Below are positions 33,951 through 44,066 of a stretch of 64,000 nt of DNA, one piece after another. Numbering within the stretch: the stretch's first letter is position 1; every line of letters begins with the position of its first letter. This DNA comes from Alphaproteobacteria bacterium (GTDB taxonomy: Bacteria; Pseudomonadota; Alphaproteobacteria; Acetobacterales; Acetobacteraceae). The notes under the pieces were generated by a model. It did not search any database. It saw nothing but the letters and a program-made list of their open reading frames with translations, and had not been told where the DNA came from. The stretch is from the NCBI GenBank assembly GCA_026400815.1, contig JAPLOI010000075.1:62001-126000 (forward strand), read 5' to 3'. The translations under genes were made by a program, and so were the position numbers.

Positions 33951-36900
33951 CTAGTCTGGAAGCTCCATCCTCGGGAACACCAGGGTGAATTCGGTGCCCG
34001 TCCCGGTGTTGCGGGCCTCGATTGTGCCGCCGATGGCCACCATGGTCTTGCGCGTGATCGCCAGCCCCAGACCGGTGCCCTTGCCGGCGGGCTTGGTGGT
34101 GAAGAATGGATCGAAGATGCGGCTGACCAGTTCCGGCGGGATGCCGGTGCCGGTATCCGTGATGGTCAGCACCACGTTCTGGCCGTGCTGGCGGGCGCGG
34201 ATCTCCACCCGGCGTTGCGGCTGAGTCTCCATCGCGTCGCGCGCGTTCAGCAGCAGGTTGACGAGGACCTGCTCGATCTCGACCAGGCCGCCCAGCACCA
34301 GCGGCAGGTCGCGCGGCACGTCCACCGAGACATGCACCTGCGCATGGGTCAGGTTGCGGCCGACCAGCTCCAGCGTGCCGGTAACGGCATCGGACAGCAG
34401 CGTGACGCCGCTGGTGCTGGTGCCACGGCTGAAGGCCAGCAAATGCTGGATGGTCTTGCCGGCGCGGGCGGCCAGCGCGCTGATATGGGTCAGGCGGTTG
34501 CGCACGGTGCCGATGGTGTCGGCATCGCCAGACATGTCGAGCCGCAGGGCGGCGGTGTCGGCGGTGGCGATCATGGCCTGCAGCGGCTGGGCCAGCTCAT
34601 GGGCGATGCCGCCGGCCAGCTGGCCCAGCGTGGCCACGTTGCCGGCGATGGTGGCCTGGGCGCGGAGTTCCTGCACCTCCGTGATATCCACCACCACGCC
34701 GATCAGCCGCACCAGCGTGCCCTTCTCGTCGTGCACCGACATGGCGCGCATCTCCAGGTGGCGAATGCCTCCGCCCGGCCAGACGATGCGGTACTGCGCG
34801 CTCTCCACATGGTCGGCGGGGTGGGCCACCAGCCGCTTGAACATTGCCAGCACGTCGGCGCGATCGTCGGGATGCAGCAGCGATTTCCATTCGTCACGGC
34901 CGGGCGGGATGTCGCGCGGCAGCAGGCCGTAGATCAGCCACATGCGGTGGGACCAGCGCACCTGCCCGGTGCGCCTGTCCTGGTCCCAGACGCCTTGCGA
35001 GGCGGCCTCGGCGGCGAGGCGGAACAGGGATTCGCTTTCCTGCAGGGCGTGGGTTGCGATGCGCCGCTCCGTTACGTCCGAGGCGACGCCGGTGACGCGC
35101 ACCACCTTGCCGGTGGCGTCGCGCAGGGCGGCGGTGCGCGCATTGATGTAGCGGGACGTCCAGCCGTCGGGCAGGAGCACGCGGTATTCGCATTCGCCTG
35201 GCGTGCCCGGGTCCTGCCGCACGGCTTCGAGGAATGTCGCAAGGGTCGCCCGGTCTTCGGGATGGATGGTGGACATCAGCTCGGAATCGGTGGGCGGGTC
35301 GATGCGGGGTGGCAGGCCGCGCAGGGTCCACATCTCCGGCGACCAGTGGCGCGCGCCGCTCGGGATCTGCCATTCCCACACAGCAAGCCCGGCCGCCTTC
35401 GTGGCCAGTTCGAAGCGGGTGGCGGCATCGCGCAGTTCCTGCTCCACGTGCTTCTGCTCGGTGATGTCCTGGTTCACGCCGACGATCTTGATCAGGGTGC
35501 CGTCCTCGGCGCGCAGGGGAAAGGCGCGCGCCAGCAGGTGATGCACGGAGCCGTCGGGCCAGACGACGCGGAATTCGTATTGCGACACATCGCCCGAGGC
35601 GCGCGTGCGATGGGCCATCCGGTTGGCCAGCAGGATCTCCCGGTCGTCCGGATGGATCATCTCCATCATCTCGTCGACATCGGGCATGCCGGGGCGCGGC
35701 GGGAGGCCGCGCATGGTGTACATGCGGTCGGACCAGATGCCGGAGCAGTCTGGCATGTTCATCTGGTAGACGCCGAGCGAGGCGGTTTCGATGGCCAGGC
35801 GGAACAGGGCCTCGTTCTCGCGCAATGCCGTCTCTGCCGCGCGCTGTTCGGTGATGTCCTGGTTGACGCCGATCACCTTGCGCAGCACGCCCTGCGCGTC
35901 GCGCACCGAGAAGGCGCGCGCCAGCAAATGGCGCACGGTGCCGTCGGGCCGGATGATGCGGAATTCGTATTCCGTCACTTCGCCCATCGCGCTGTCGCGG
36001 TGCGACATCATGCCGGCTTGGACGGCCTGGCGGTCGTCGGGGTGCACCATCGCCATTGCGGCTTCCATCGGCGGCATGCCGGGCTGGGGCGGCAGGCCGC
36101 GCATGGTGTACATCAGGTCCGACCATGTTCCGGTCATCCCGGGCAGGTCGACCTGATACACGCCGAGGGCGGAGGTTTCGGAGGCCAGGCGGAAGCGCGC
36201 CTCGCTCTCGCGCAATGCCGTCTCGGCCGCGCGCTGGTCGGTGATGTCCTGGTTGACGCCGATGATCTGCTGCAGCTGGCCCGATGCCTCATGGATGGCG
36301 ACGGAGCGGGAGCGCATCAGGCGCTCGCTGCCGTCGGGTTGGACCACCCAGTACTCGTGGTCGATCACGCCCGGCCGCAGCCCGGCGCGCTGCGCCCTGA
36401 CCGCTTCCTCGACGCGGGCGCGGTCTTGCGGATGGGTGGAGGCGACGATGTCCTCGATGGTGACCGGCGCATCCACCGCCGGCAGGCCGCGCATCTGCCA
36501 CATGCGCGCGGACCAGACCGTTTCGGCCGTGATGGGGTCGTAATCCCACACGCCCAGCTGGGCGGTTTCGATCGCCAGGCGGAAGCGTGCCTCGCTGCGC
36601 TGAATCAGGCGCTCGGCGCGACGGCGTTCGGTGATGTCGATGTTGATGCCCACGACCTTCACCAGCGCGCCGGACAGGTCGTGTTGCGTGATGCTGCGCG
36701 ACAGCACATGCCGGATGGTACCGTCTGCGCGGACAATCCGGTACTCGTGCTCGTTGGTGGCTCCGTCCGGATTGTCGGCCTGGAGCTGAACGTTTCGCCT
36801 AACGCTTTCCCGGTCCTCGGGGTGCACCAGGGCTGCCGTTTCGGCAGAGGACGGCAGGGTGGGGCGCGGTTCAAGCCCGCGCATCCGCCAGGTGCGGTCT

Positions 36901-39900
36901 GACCAGTAGCCATTGCCGACAGTGGGATTGTATTCGAAGACCCCGATATCGGCCGCATCGACGGCCAGGCGCATCCGGGCCTCGCTGTCCGCCAGGGCCT
37001 GGGTGGCGCGGCGGGCCTTCGTGACGTCGGCGTGGACGCCAACAACGCGGCGGACTTGCCCATCCTGCGCCGTAACCAGCATGCGGCGCGAGGACAGGTG
37101 GCGCACGCTGCCGTCGGGCCATTGCACCCGGAACTCGATCTCGACGGGAACGCCGTGTTCCGGCGGCGGCGCAGCAACCCAGTCGCGCTCGACGCGTGCG
37201 CGGTCGTCCGGATGGACCGCGCCGAGGAATTCCTCGCGCGTGTGCCAGCCGCCGCGCGGCTCCAGGCCGAGCATGGTCCAAATGCGCGGGGACATCGTGC
37301 CGGTGTCGGAGTCGAGATCCCGATGCCAGACGCCGAGATCCGCGGTATCCACCGCCAGTTCGAGAACGGCGGAGCGCTCCACCAGCGCCTGTTCCGCCTG
37401 CCGCCGTTCGGTGACGTCGGCGCAGATGCCGGTGATGCGCAGCTTCGTGCCGTCTTCGCCGCGCTGGGTGCGGCCCTGGCCGTGCAGGTGGCGGATCTCC
37501 CTGCTGGGCAGGCGGATGCGGTATTCGTAGTCGATCTCGGGTTCGCCATCGGCGATCTGCGCCCAGGCCTTTCGCAGGATGGCGTGGTCGGCCGGAAGCA
37601 CGACCTCCAGAAGCTCGTCGCGCGCGGGTGCGCCCTCGCGTGGTTCCATGCCGAACATGCGCCACATGCGCGGGGAGATCACGCGCTCGCCGGTTGCGAG
37701 ATCGATATCCCAGATGCCGAGCTCGGCGGCATCCGTGGCGAGGCGGAGGCGCGTTTCGCTTTCCTTGATCCGTTGCGCCGCGGTGCGAACTTCAGTGACG
37801 TCGGCGACCACGCCCACGAGGCGGGAGGGAGCCCCCTCGGCATCCATCAGCCGGCGGCCGATGCCGCGCAGGATCCGGATCTCGCCGCTGGGCAGGCGGA
37901 CCCGATACGCGTAGTCGTATTTCTCATCCGGCGCGGCGAGCCGATCCCAGATGGCGGTGAGCACGTGGCGGTCTTCCGGCACGACGATGGAAAGCTGTTC
38001 GGCCATCGGGGCGCTGAGCATGCCGGGGTGCGGCTGCAATCCGCGGATGGTCCACATGTTGTCCGACCAGACGCTGACGCCTGTCTTGATGTCGTAATCC
38101 CAGATGCCGATGCCGGCGGCCTCGGTGGCCAGGCGCAGGCGGGCCTCGCTGTCCTGGATGGCCTGGGCGGCGCGGCGCATCTCGGTGACGTCGTGCACGG
38201 CGGCGACAAGGCGAAGGGGCTTGCCGTCCCGGTCGTGCTCCATGGAGACCAGGGCGTCGAGATGCCGCATCGTGCCGTCGCGGTGCAGGGTGCGATAGGC
38301 GGTGCGATGGCTGCCCTGGCGCTTGCCCTGGCGCCATTCGGCCAGCGCTGTCAGCACCGTCTCGACATCGTCGGGGTGCAGCTCGTTCGGGTCGAAGGCC
38401 TTGTGGATTTCGGCCTCGTTGAAGGGCCGGCCCAGCATGGCCAGGAACTCCGGGGAGCGGGTAACGATGCCGGAGCCGAGCTCGATGGTGAACAGGCCAA
38501 GCCCGGTGGCATCGAGGGCGAGGCGGAAGCGGGCCTCGCGCTCCTTCAGCGCGCTGGCGGCGAGCTGGGCGCCGGTGATGTCCTCCAGCGTGAGGATCAG
38601 GCGGCGGATGCGGCCGTTGCTGTCGATGTCGGTGGCGCCGACCATGCGCAGCAGCCTGGGGCCGTGCACGGGATGGCGGCGATGCACCTCCTGCGAGAAG
38701 CTGCCGCCATCGGCCAGCGCGGCGGAGAGGGCTGCCCCCAGCGCCGGGCGGTCGTGCACCTCCACCATCCGCACGATGTCGGCCACGGATTCGATGTCTT
38801 CCGGGCCGACGCCCATGAAGCCCTGGAACTGGGGCGAGGGGCTGGCGTGCAGGCGCAGGCCCTCGCCGATATCCAGCCGGCGCAGTTCCAGCAGGGCGAC
38901 GGTGGAGAGGGTGCCGAGCAAGCCGTCGCGGTCTGCACGCAGTTCCGTGGCCAGGGCATCGGCCTCTGCAAGCCCGACGCTGTCTGCGGTGCGCCCCAGC
39001 ACGGCGCGGCGGAAGGCCTGCCGGAGGTAGCGGCCGAGGAGGGCGGCGAGGCCGAAGGAGCCGCCGATGGAGACCGCGGCCAGGAGCAGGGTGCCTTTCG
39101 GGCCAAGCGGCAGGCTGTCGGAGAGGTTGCGCGCGAAAACGCCGCTGGTGACCAGGAAGCCGCTCTCCGGCGCACGGGCGAAGCCGATCGTGCGCCGGCC
39201 GCCCCATGGTGTTTCAGCGTTGGGGAGCACGCCGTGGTCGCGGCCGGCGATGTCCTGGGCGATGGCATCGGGGTTGGCTTCACCGACGACATGGGGCGTG
39301 TTGCGCCACACCAGCTGGCCGGTGCGATCGCGCACGGTGAGGATTTCGTCCTGGGCGAACACCCTGCCGTTGCCGAGCCCGGCGAAGATGTCGGGCGCGA
39401 TGTAGAAGACCACCAAGCCCCGTTGCCCGCCGGGAAGGGGGGCGATCCCGGACATGTGCAGCATGGCGCCCTGGGCGTGGCCATGAACCAGGTCACTGAC
39501 GCCCCCTTGCCTGCCGTGCGCCAGCAAGGCCAGATCGGGCAGCGGGTCTGCGGGCAGGTTGACACCCAGCACCACCTTGCCGGTGTTGTCGAGCAGGGTT
39601 GCCCCGTGCAAACCCTTGACCCGCACGGCAAGGCGAAGCTCGGCCGCATAGCTGGCAAGGTCGCCGCGGGCGAGTGCCGTGGAACCCGCGGACAGCGCGA
39701 TGCCGGCGCGGATGGCGGCGAGGTGCCCGTCCACGTCCAGCGCCGCCTTGCGGGCGGCGTGCAGCCGGTCCTCCTGCACGTTCTGCCGGGCGGACTGGAA
39801 GGAATGCGCGTTGAGAACGGCGAGATACAGCAGCAGCGGCAGCGTGACCGCGGCGGCGAACAGCATCATGAGCAGGCGGATGGAGAAGGCGGGGCGTGCA

Positions 39901-39932
39901 CGCGGCGCCGACGCTGCGCTGGCACGCCTCAT
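33951..39932 (-). CDS. Giant membrane histidine kinase with ~10 tandem PAS-PAC units
   Basis: 1,993 residues; the ATG at 39932 has GGAGAAGGAAAG upstream. Order: cytoplasmic tail; TM1 (about 18-41); periplasmic Cache-like sensor (about 45-280, DNTGKVVLGVNLPADPLPDL); TM2 (about 281-302). A degenerate PAS follows (about 330-460), then ten PAS-PAC units of about 129 residues (462-1752), most opening with SEARFRLA and closing with DITEQRAAE-like PAC ends, often with WSxxMxxMRGL. The HisKA helix has His1778 in GGIAHELAQPLQAM. The ATPase has NARDAME, TDTGTGIPPEL and GKGTGLGLAI. No receiver domain and no adjacent response regulator. It should autophosphorylate and pass phosphate to an unlinked regulator. 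Confidence 0.93.
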   Translation of the reverse strand: MRRASAASAPRARPAFSIRLLMMLFAAAVTLPLLLYLAVLNAHSFQSARQNVQEDRLHAARKAALDVDGHLAAIRAGIALSAGSTALARGDLASYAAELRLAVRVKGLHGATLLDNTGKVVLGVNLPADPLPDLALLAHGRQGGVSDLVHGHAQGAMLHMSGIAPLPGGQRGLVVFYIAPDIFAGLGNGRVFAQDEILTVRDRTGQLVWRNTPHVVGEANPDAIAQDIAGRDHGVLPNAETPWGGRRTIGFARAPESGFLVTSGVFARNLSDSLPLGPKGTLLLAAVSIGGSFGLAALLGRYLRQAFRRAVLGRTADSVGLAEADALATELRADRDGLLGTLSTVALLELRRLDIGEGLRLHASPSPQFQGFMGVGPEDIESVADIVRMVEVHDRPALGAALSAALADGGSFSQEVHRRHPVHGPRLLRMVGATDIDSNGRIRRLILTLEDITGAQLAASALKEREARFRLALDATGLGLFTIELGSGIVTRSPEFLAMLGRPFNEAEIHKAFDPNELHPDDVETVLTALAEWRQGKRQGSHRTAYRTLHRDGTMRHLDALVSMEHDRDGKPLRLVAAVHDVTEMRRAAQAIQDSEARLRLATEAAGIGIWDYDIKTGVSVWSDNMWTIRGLQPHPGMLSAPMAEQLSIVVPEDRHVLTAIWDRLAAPDEKYDYAYRVRLPSGEIRILRGIGRRLMDAEGAPSRLVGVVADVTEVRTAAQRIKESETRLRLATDAAELGIWDIDLATGERVISPRMWRMFGMEPREGAPARDELLEVVLPADHAILRKAWAQIADGEPEIDYEYRIRLPSREIRHLHGQGRTQRGEDGTKLRITGICADVTERRQAEQALVERSAVLELAVDTADLGVWHRDLDSDTGTMSPRIWTMLGLEPRGGWHTREEFLGAVHPDDRARVERDWVAAPPPEHGVPVEIEFRVQWPDGSVRHLSSRRMLVTAQDGQVRRVVGVHADVTKARRATQALADSEARMRLAVDAADIGVFEYNPTVGNGYWSDRTWRMRGLEPRPTLPSSAETAALVHPEDRESVRRNVQLQADNPDGATNEHEYRIVRADGTIRHVLSRSITQHDLSGALVKVVGINIDITERRRAERLIQRSEARFRLAIETAQLGVWDYDPITAETVWSARMWQMRGLPAVDAPVTIEDIVASTHPQDRARVEEAVRAQRAGLRPGVIDHEYWVVQPDGSERLMRSRSVAIHEASGQLQQIIGVNQDITDQRAAETALRESEARFRLASETSALGVYQVDLPGMTGTWSDLMYTMRGLPPQPGMPPMEAAMAMVHPDDRQAVQAGMMSHRDSAMGEVTEYEFRIIRPDGTVRHLLARAFSVRDAQGVLRKVIGVNQDITEQRAAETALRENEALFRLAIETASLGVYQMNMPDCSGIWSDRMYTMRGLPPRPGMPDVDEMMEMIHPDDREILLANRMAHRTRASGDVSQYEFRVVWPDGSVHHLLARAFPLRAEDGTLIKIVGVNQDITEQKHVEQELRDAATRFELATKAAGLAVWEWQIPSGARHWSPEMWTLRGLPPRIDPPTDSELMSTIHPEDRATLATFLEAVRQDPGTPGECEYRVLLPDGWTSRYINARTAALRDATGKVVRVTGVASDVTERRIATHALQESESLFRLAAEAASQGVWDQDRRTGQVRWSHRMWLIYGLLPRDIPPGRDEWKSLLHPDDRADVLAMFKRLVAHPADHVESAQYRIVWPGGGIRHLEMRAMSVHDEKGTLVRLIGVVVDITEVQELRAQATIAGNVATLGQLAGGIAHELAQPLQAMIATADTAALRLDMSGDADTIGTVRNRLTHISALAARAGKTIQHLLAFSRGTSTSGVTLLSDAVTGTLELVGRNLTHAQVHVSVDVPRDLPLVLGGLVEIEQVLVNLLLNARDAMETQPQRRVEIRARQHGQNVVLTITDTGTGIPPELVSRIFDPFFTTKPAGKGTGLGLAITRKTMVAIGGTIEARNTGTGTEFTLVFPRMELPD

Positions 39933-40098
39933 CGCTTCTTTCCTTCTCCGGCGAGCCTGGCGCCGAAACGCCGAAGGCCCCTAAAGCTGGCTCGAAAACG
40001 GGCCAGCGAGGAATCCTGGCCACATAAGCGCTGCCTGATACCGCAATAGGGCCGCGTGCAATCGTTGTTTGTCTACCTGGGGAGACTACGGGCGCTAC

Positions 40099-41715
40099 CT
40101 AGATGCGCCGGATGTTCCAGGGATAGGAGCCGATGCCGGGCAGCACGCCGGTGATGTCCCGCGAATAGGTGGTGAAGGTGCTGTACTGGCCCAGCGGCAC
40201 GAAGGGCGGGTCGTTGAACAGCGAGGCCTGGATGGCGTCGTAGATCGGCTGGACGTTCTGCTCGGGGGCGGTATCGCGCCAATCCTGCGTGAGCTTGGAA
40301 ATCTCGGGGTTTTCATACCAGCCGGTCCAGCCGCCATCGCCGCGGATGAAGAAGTTGAGCGCGGGCGAGGCCATGGAGACGTTGGAGCCGGCGGTGTGGA
40401 ACAGGCTCCAGCCGCCCTTGTCCACCGGGCCCTTGTTGGTGATGCGCTGGATCATCGTGCCCCAGTCCATCGCCTGGAAATCGAGGTTCATGCCCAGGCG
40501 GCGGATGAGGTCGCCGCTGACCTGGCCGAAGGCGTTGTGGTGGTGGATGTCTGTCGGCACCAGCAGCGCGATCTTCTCGCCGTTGTAGCCGGCTTCCGCG
40601 ATGGCGCGGCGGGCGGCATCCAGGTTCTCCGGCATCGGCATGGCGGCGGTGCCCGTGGTTTCGGTCACGTGCGGGGCGCCGCAGGGGAAATAGGCGCGGC
40701 AGATCTGCCAGGCCTTGTCGCCCTCGCCGGCGGCGGCGCGCAGGAAATCGTACTGGTTGGCGGCGGCGATGAAGGCGCGGCGCAGCTTCACGTTGTTGAA
40801 CGGCGGCTGCAGCAGGTTGAAGCGCAGCACGCCCATCCAGCCGTACTCATCCTTCACCTCCAGCCGCAGGTTGCGGCTGCGGGTGACGAGATCACGCAGG
40901 TCGGCCGGGGTGCTTTCCCACCAATCCATCTCGCCGGAGCGCATGGCGGACATGGCGGTGCCGTGGTCGGCCATGGTGTGCCATTCCACGCGCTCCATGT
41001 AGGGGATCTTGGCGCCGGCGGTGCGGTTGGGCGCATCCTGGCGCGGCACGTATTTGTCGAATTTGGTATAGACCACGTTGGTGCCGGCGATGAACTCGTC
41101 GGCCTTGAAGCGGTAGGGGCCGGAGCCGACCACTTCCTTGATGGCGACGAAGGCGTCGATGTCGCCGAAGCGCTCCGGCATGATGAAGGCGGGCAGGCCG
41201 GAGGTGCGGCCGAGGGCTTCCAGCAGGCGCGGGAAGCGGCGCTTGAAGCGGATGCGGATGGTGCGGTCGTCCGGCGCGGTGATCTCGTCGATCTGCGGCC
41301 ACATCACGGCGCCGAAACTGTCGCGCTTGGCCCAGCGGCGCAGGCTGGCGATGCAGTCCCGCGCCAGCACCGGCGTGCCGTCGTGGAACCATAGGTTTTC
41401 GCGGAGTTTGATGCTCCAGTCGGTGTAGTCGGCGTTCACCGTGTGGCCTTCGGCCATCTGCGGTGCCGGCGTGTAGTCGCCGCGGGTGCCATACAGCGTG
41501 TCCCACACGTGGTAGCCGTGGTTGCCGGTGACCAGCGAGGCGGTCCAGACCGGATCGAGCACGGTGAGGCCGGTGTTGGGGACGAATTTCAGCACGCGCG
41601 GGTCGCGGCGCTGAGCCTTGGAGAGGCTGGGGGCAGCCAGGGTGGCGGCGAGCGTGGTGGCGCCGCCAAGGGCGGCGCGGCGCGACAGCGAGCCGGTCTG
41701 CTTCGTGGCAGCCAT
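40099..41715 (-). CDS. ABC transporter substrate-binding protein, family 5 (peptide/nickel type)
   Basis: 538 residues from ATG at 41715. The leader has a twin-arginine pattern (SLSRRAALGGATTLAATLAA), so Tat export is likely. The mature part shows the family 5 pattern: GHTVNADYTDWSIKLRENLW FHDGTPV region, VGSGPYRFK, and a late ITGVLPGIGSYPWNIRRI. It binds oligopeptides or other solutes for import. No permease or ATPase is nearby; the following gene in the cluster is an MFS carrier upstream on the same strand (64-nt gap). Confidence 0.9.
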   Translation of the reverse strand: MAATKQTGSLSRRAALGGATTLAATLAAPSLSKAQRRDPRVLKFVPNTGLTVLDPVWTASLVTGNHGYHVWDTLYGTRGDYTPAPQMAEGHTVNADYTDWSIKLRENLWFHDGTPVLARDCIASLRRWAKRDSFGAVMWPQIDEITAPDDRTIRIRFKRRFPRLLEALGRTSGLPAFIMPERFGDIDAFVAIKEVVGSGPYRFKADEFIAGTNVVYTKFDKYVPRQDAPNRTAGAKIPYMERVEWHTMADHGTAMSAMRSGEMDWWESTPADLRDLVTRSRNLRLEVKDEYGWMGVLRFNLLQPPFNNVKLRRAFIAAANQYDFLRAAAGEGDKAWQICRAYFPCGAPHVTETTGTAAMPMPENLDAARRAIAEAGYNGEKIALLVPTDIHHHNAFGQVSGDLIRRLGMNLDFQAMDWGTMIQRITNKGPVDKGGWSLFHTAGSNVSMASPALNFFIRGDGGWTGWYENPEISKLTQDWRDTAPEQNVQPIYDAIQASLFNDPPFVPLGQYSTFTTYSRDITGVLPGIGSYPWNIRRI

Positions 41716-41779
41716 GGCGTTTCCCCTTTGCGGACGTTGCGTCCTTCGGGAAAAGGCTAGGTGCCGGTCTGGCCGCCTG

Positions 41780-43171
41780 TCAACGCGCTTGCGCCTGGGT
41801 GGGCCAATCGCGGCGGCGCAGGGCGATCCAGCTGGCCAGCGCCGCCGGCACCAGGCCGCAGGCGGTGACCAGGGCGAAGGCAGGCGGCAGGCCAGTGGGG
41901 TCGTGGCCGTCCAGCCCGGCGACGGAGGCCGCGAGGCCGGTGAGCGCCGCGCCGATGGCGTAGCCGGCGGATTGCACGGTGGGCACCAGGCCGGCGGCGC
42001 GGTCCCGGTCTTCCGGCTCCGCCGCATTCATCACCGCGATGGAAAGGAAGGCCCAGCCAATGCCGAAGCTGGCGCCGGTGGCGAGCAGGAAGGGCAGCAT
42101 GGCCCAGGGCGCGCCCGCGGCGGTGGCGGCAAGCTGGCCGGCGAGGCCCAGGAGCAGGGCGGGCGGGCCGAGGCGGATGCCCAGCGCCGGCACGGCTTGG
42201 TGGCGCAGATTGGCAACCAGGAACATCGCCCCGCTCCAGGCCAGCGGGCCCAGGGCGAAGAAGGCGCCGGCCAAAGTGGGCGTGAAGCCCCAGCCCCGCT
42301 GCAACGCGAGCGTGAGGTGGATGATGCCGAAGGAATGCGCCACCGGCATCAGCAACACCACCAGCAGCCCGGCGCCCAGCGCGGTGGCGGGGTTGAAGCC
42401 GTGGCGCGGAAACAGCGGCGATGCGGTGCGGGCATCGAACGCGACCAGGGCCACCAGCACGGCGGCCCCGGCCGCCACCAGCAGCGCGGCACCGCCCGGG
42501 TGTCCGGCGAGCGAGGAAGCGGCGATCAGCAGGATGCCGGCGGCGAGTGCGGCGAGCCGGGCCAGCGGGGCAGGGGCGCCGCTATCGGCCAGTGCGCGCG
42601 GCACGGTGGCGAGCACCAGGGCGAGGAACAGCAGGCCGAGCGGGGCATTCACCAGGAAGGCGGCGCGCCAGGACAGCGCCTCCGTCAGCGCGCCGCCCAC
42701 TACGGGGCCGGCAAGGCCCGCGAGCGCCCACACCACGGCCTCCACCGCGAACACCTTGGGCACCAGGCGAGCGGGGAACAGGGCGGGGATAAGGGCGTAG
42801 CTGATGGCGGCAACGCAGCCTTCCCCCGCCCCTTGCAAGGCGCGGCCCAGCAACAGCACCGGCATGGAAGGTGCCAGCCCACAGGCCAGGGTGCCGGCCA
42901 GGAAGGCACCGCCACCCAGCAGCAATGCGCTGCGGGCGCCCAGCCTTGCCTTCAGCGTGGCCCCGCCCGCCCCGGCCACGATGGCGCTGACCAGGAACAG
43001 GGTGGAGGCCCAGGCGATCAATGCCACGCCCCCGATCTCCAGCACCGCGCTGGGCAGCGCCGTGGCGACCAGGAAGGTGTTGAAGGCATAGAGCCCGATG
43101 CCGAGCGAGAGCATCGCCAACGGCGCCAGATGCGGCGGGCGCAGCAACTCCCGCCAGGGTGAGTCGGTCAT
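41780..43171 (-). CDS. MFS transporter
   Basis: 463 residues, 12-14 predicted membrane helices, strongly Ala/Leu/Gly-rich. MFS motif A-like ATLKARLGARSALLLGG (about 67-83) and LLLGRALQGAGEGCVAA (about 105-121), which resembles the drug:H+ antiporter motif. The ATG overlaps the aroE stop (ATGA), so it is coupled to shikimate dehydrogenase. Exported substrate unknown. Confidence 0.87.
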   Translation of the reverse strand: MTDSPWRELLRPPHLAPLAMLSLGIGLYAFNTFLVATALPSAVLEIGGVALIAWASTLFLVSAIVAGAGGATLKARLGARSALLLGGGAFLAGTLACGLAPSMPVLLLGRALQGAGEGCVAAISYALIPALFPARLVPKVFAVEAVVWALAGLAGPVVGGALTEALSWRAAFLVNAPLGLLFLALVLATVPRALADSGAPAPLARLAALAAGILLIAASSLAGHPGGAALLVAAGAAVLVALVAFDARTASPLFPRHGFNPATALGAGLLVVLLMPVAHSFGIIHLTLALQRGWGFTPTLAGAFFALGPLAWSGAMFLVANLRHQAVPALGIRLGPPALLLGLAGQLAATAAGAPWAMLPFLLATGASFGIGWAFLSIAVMNAAEPEDRDRAAGLVPTVQSAGYAIGAALTGLAASVAGLDGHDPTGLPPAFALVTACGLVPAALASWIALRRRDWPTQAQAR

Positions 43172-44019
43172 TTGGCGCCGATCGTGGCTTCGATCTTCGC
43201 GCGCAATTCGGGCGTGACGCTGGGCAGCACCCCGAACCACTTCTCGAAGGCCGGGCGCGCCTGGTGTAGCAACATGCCGAGCCCGCCGACGATCGGGTTG
43301 CCGCGGGCCCGCGCGGCGGCGAGCAGGGGCGGAATGAGCGGGTTGTAGACGATGTCGCACACCAGCGCGGCGGTCGGCAGCGCCTCCAGCGATATCTCCA
43401 GCGGCGGCTGGCCGGTCATGCCCTGGGTGGTAGTGTTCACCAGCAGGGCGGCGCCCGCGAGGGCCTCGTTGCGGGCTTCCCAGTCGATCACCTCGATGGG
43501 GCCGCCGAACTCGGCCTTCAGTTGCTCGGCGCGGGCGCGGGTGCGGTTGAGCAGGCGCACGCTGGGGGCACCCTCCTCCAGCAGGCTCACCACCACGCTG
43601 CGCGCGCCGCCGCCGGCGCCCAGCACCACGGCCGGGCCGGCATCGCCGCGCCAGTTCGGTTGGCTCTCGCGCAGGGATTCGACGAAGCCGTAGCCGTCCT
43701 TGTTGTAGCCGCTGAGCGTGCCGTCCGCTTCCACCACGATCAGGTTGATGGCGCCCATGCGCCGGCCGATCGGGTCCACGCGATCCACCAGCCGCGCGGC
43801 TTCCTCCTTGTGCGGCACCGTCACGTTGGCGCCAGCGAAGCCGAGCGCCACGAGGCCGCGCAGTGCCTCCGCGAGTTTTCCTGGCGCCACCGGCAGCGGC
43901 ACATAGGTGCCGGGGATCCCGTGTTCCGCCAGCCAGTGGCCATGCAGCATCGGCGAACGTGATTGCGAAACCGGCCAGCCGATCAGGCCCGCGACACGGA
44001 ATGGCTTGGGGTCTGGCAT
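43168..44019 (-). CDS. aroE: Shikimate dehydrogenase
   Basis: 283 residues. NADP-dependent reduction of 3-dehydroshikimate in aromatic amino acid synthesis. Substrate-site motif GWPVSQSRSPMLHGHWL (about 14-30), catalytic Lys in GANVTVPHKEEAARL (about 70), nucleotide motif VLGAGGGARSVVVSLLEEGA (about 131-150), NRTRARAE, NTTTQGMTGQPPL and the C-terminal QARPAFEKWFG. It may equally be a quinate/shikimate paralogue. Upstream it is divergent from the HbpS-like gene with only 47 nt between starts. Confidence 0.93.
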   Translation of the reverse strand: MPDPKPFRVAGLIGWPVSQSRSPMLHGHWLAEHGIPGTYVPLPVAPGKLAEALRGLVALGFAGANVTVPHKEEAARLVDRVDPIGRRMGAINLIVVEADGTLSGYNKDGYGFVESLRESQPNWRGDAGPAVVLGAGGGARSVVVSLLEEGAPSVRLLNRTRARAEQLKAEFGGPIEVIDWEARNEALAGAALLVNTTTQGMTGQPPLEISLEALPTAALVCDIVYNPLIPPLLAAARARGNPIVGGLGMLLHQARPAFEKWFGVLPSVTPELRAKIEATIGAK

Positions 44020-44066
44020 GGAGGCTCCTACATCATCGCGCTGGGCAGCAAGGGAGAACGCAAGCC

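Noticed and set aside
34700-38560. Regularly spaced similar DNA segments every ~390 nt, at first glance a repeat array
   Set aside because: These are codons of the tandem PAS-PAC units, too long and too diverged for a CRISPR or satellite array.
37032-40049. A 1,005-codon open frame opposite the PAS kinase (and another at 33945-36902)
   Set aside because: Periodic shadow of the PAS repeats; no start context and no domain.
41618-43162. 514-codon plus-strand frame opposite the MFS gene
   Set aside because: Gly/Gln/Arg-rich antisense shadow; the minus strand has clear membrane helices.
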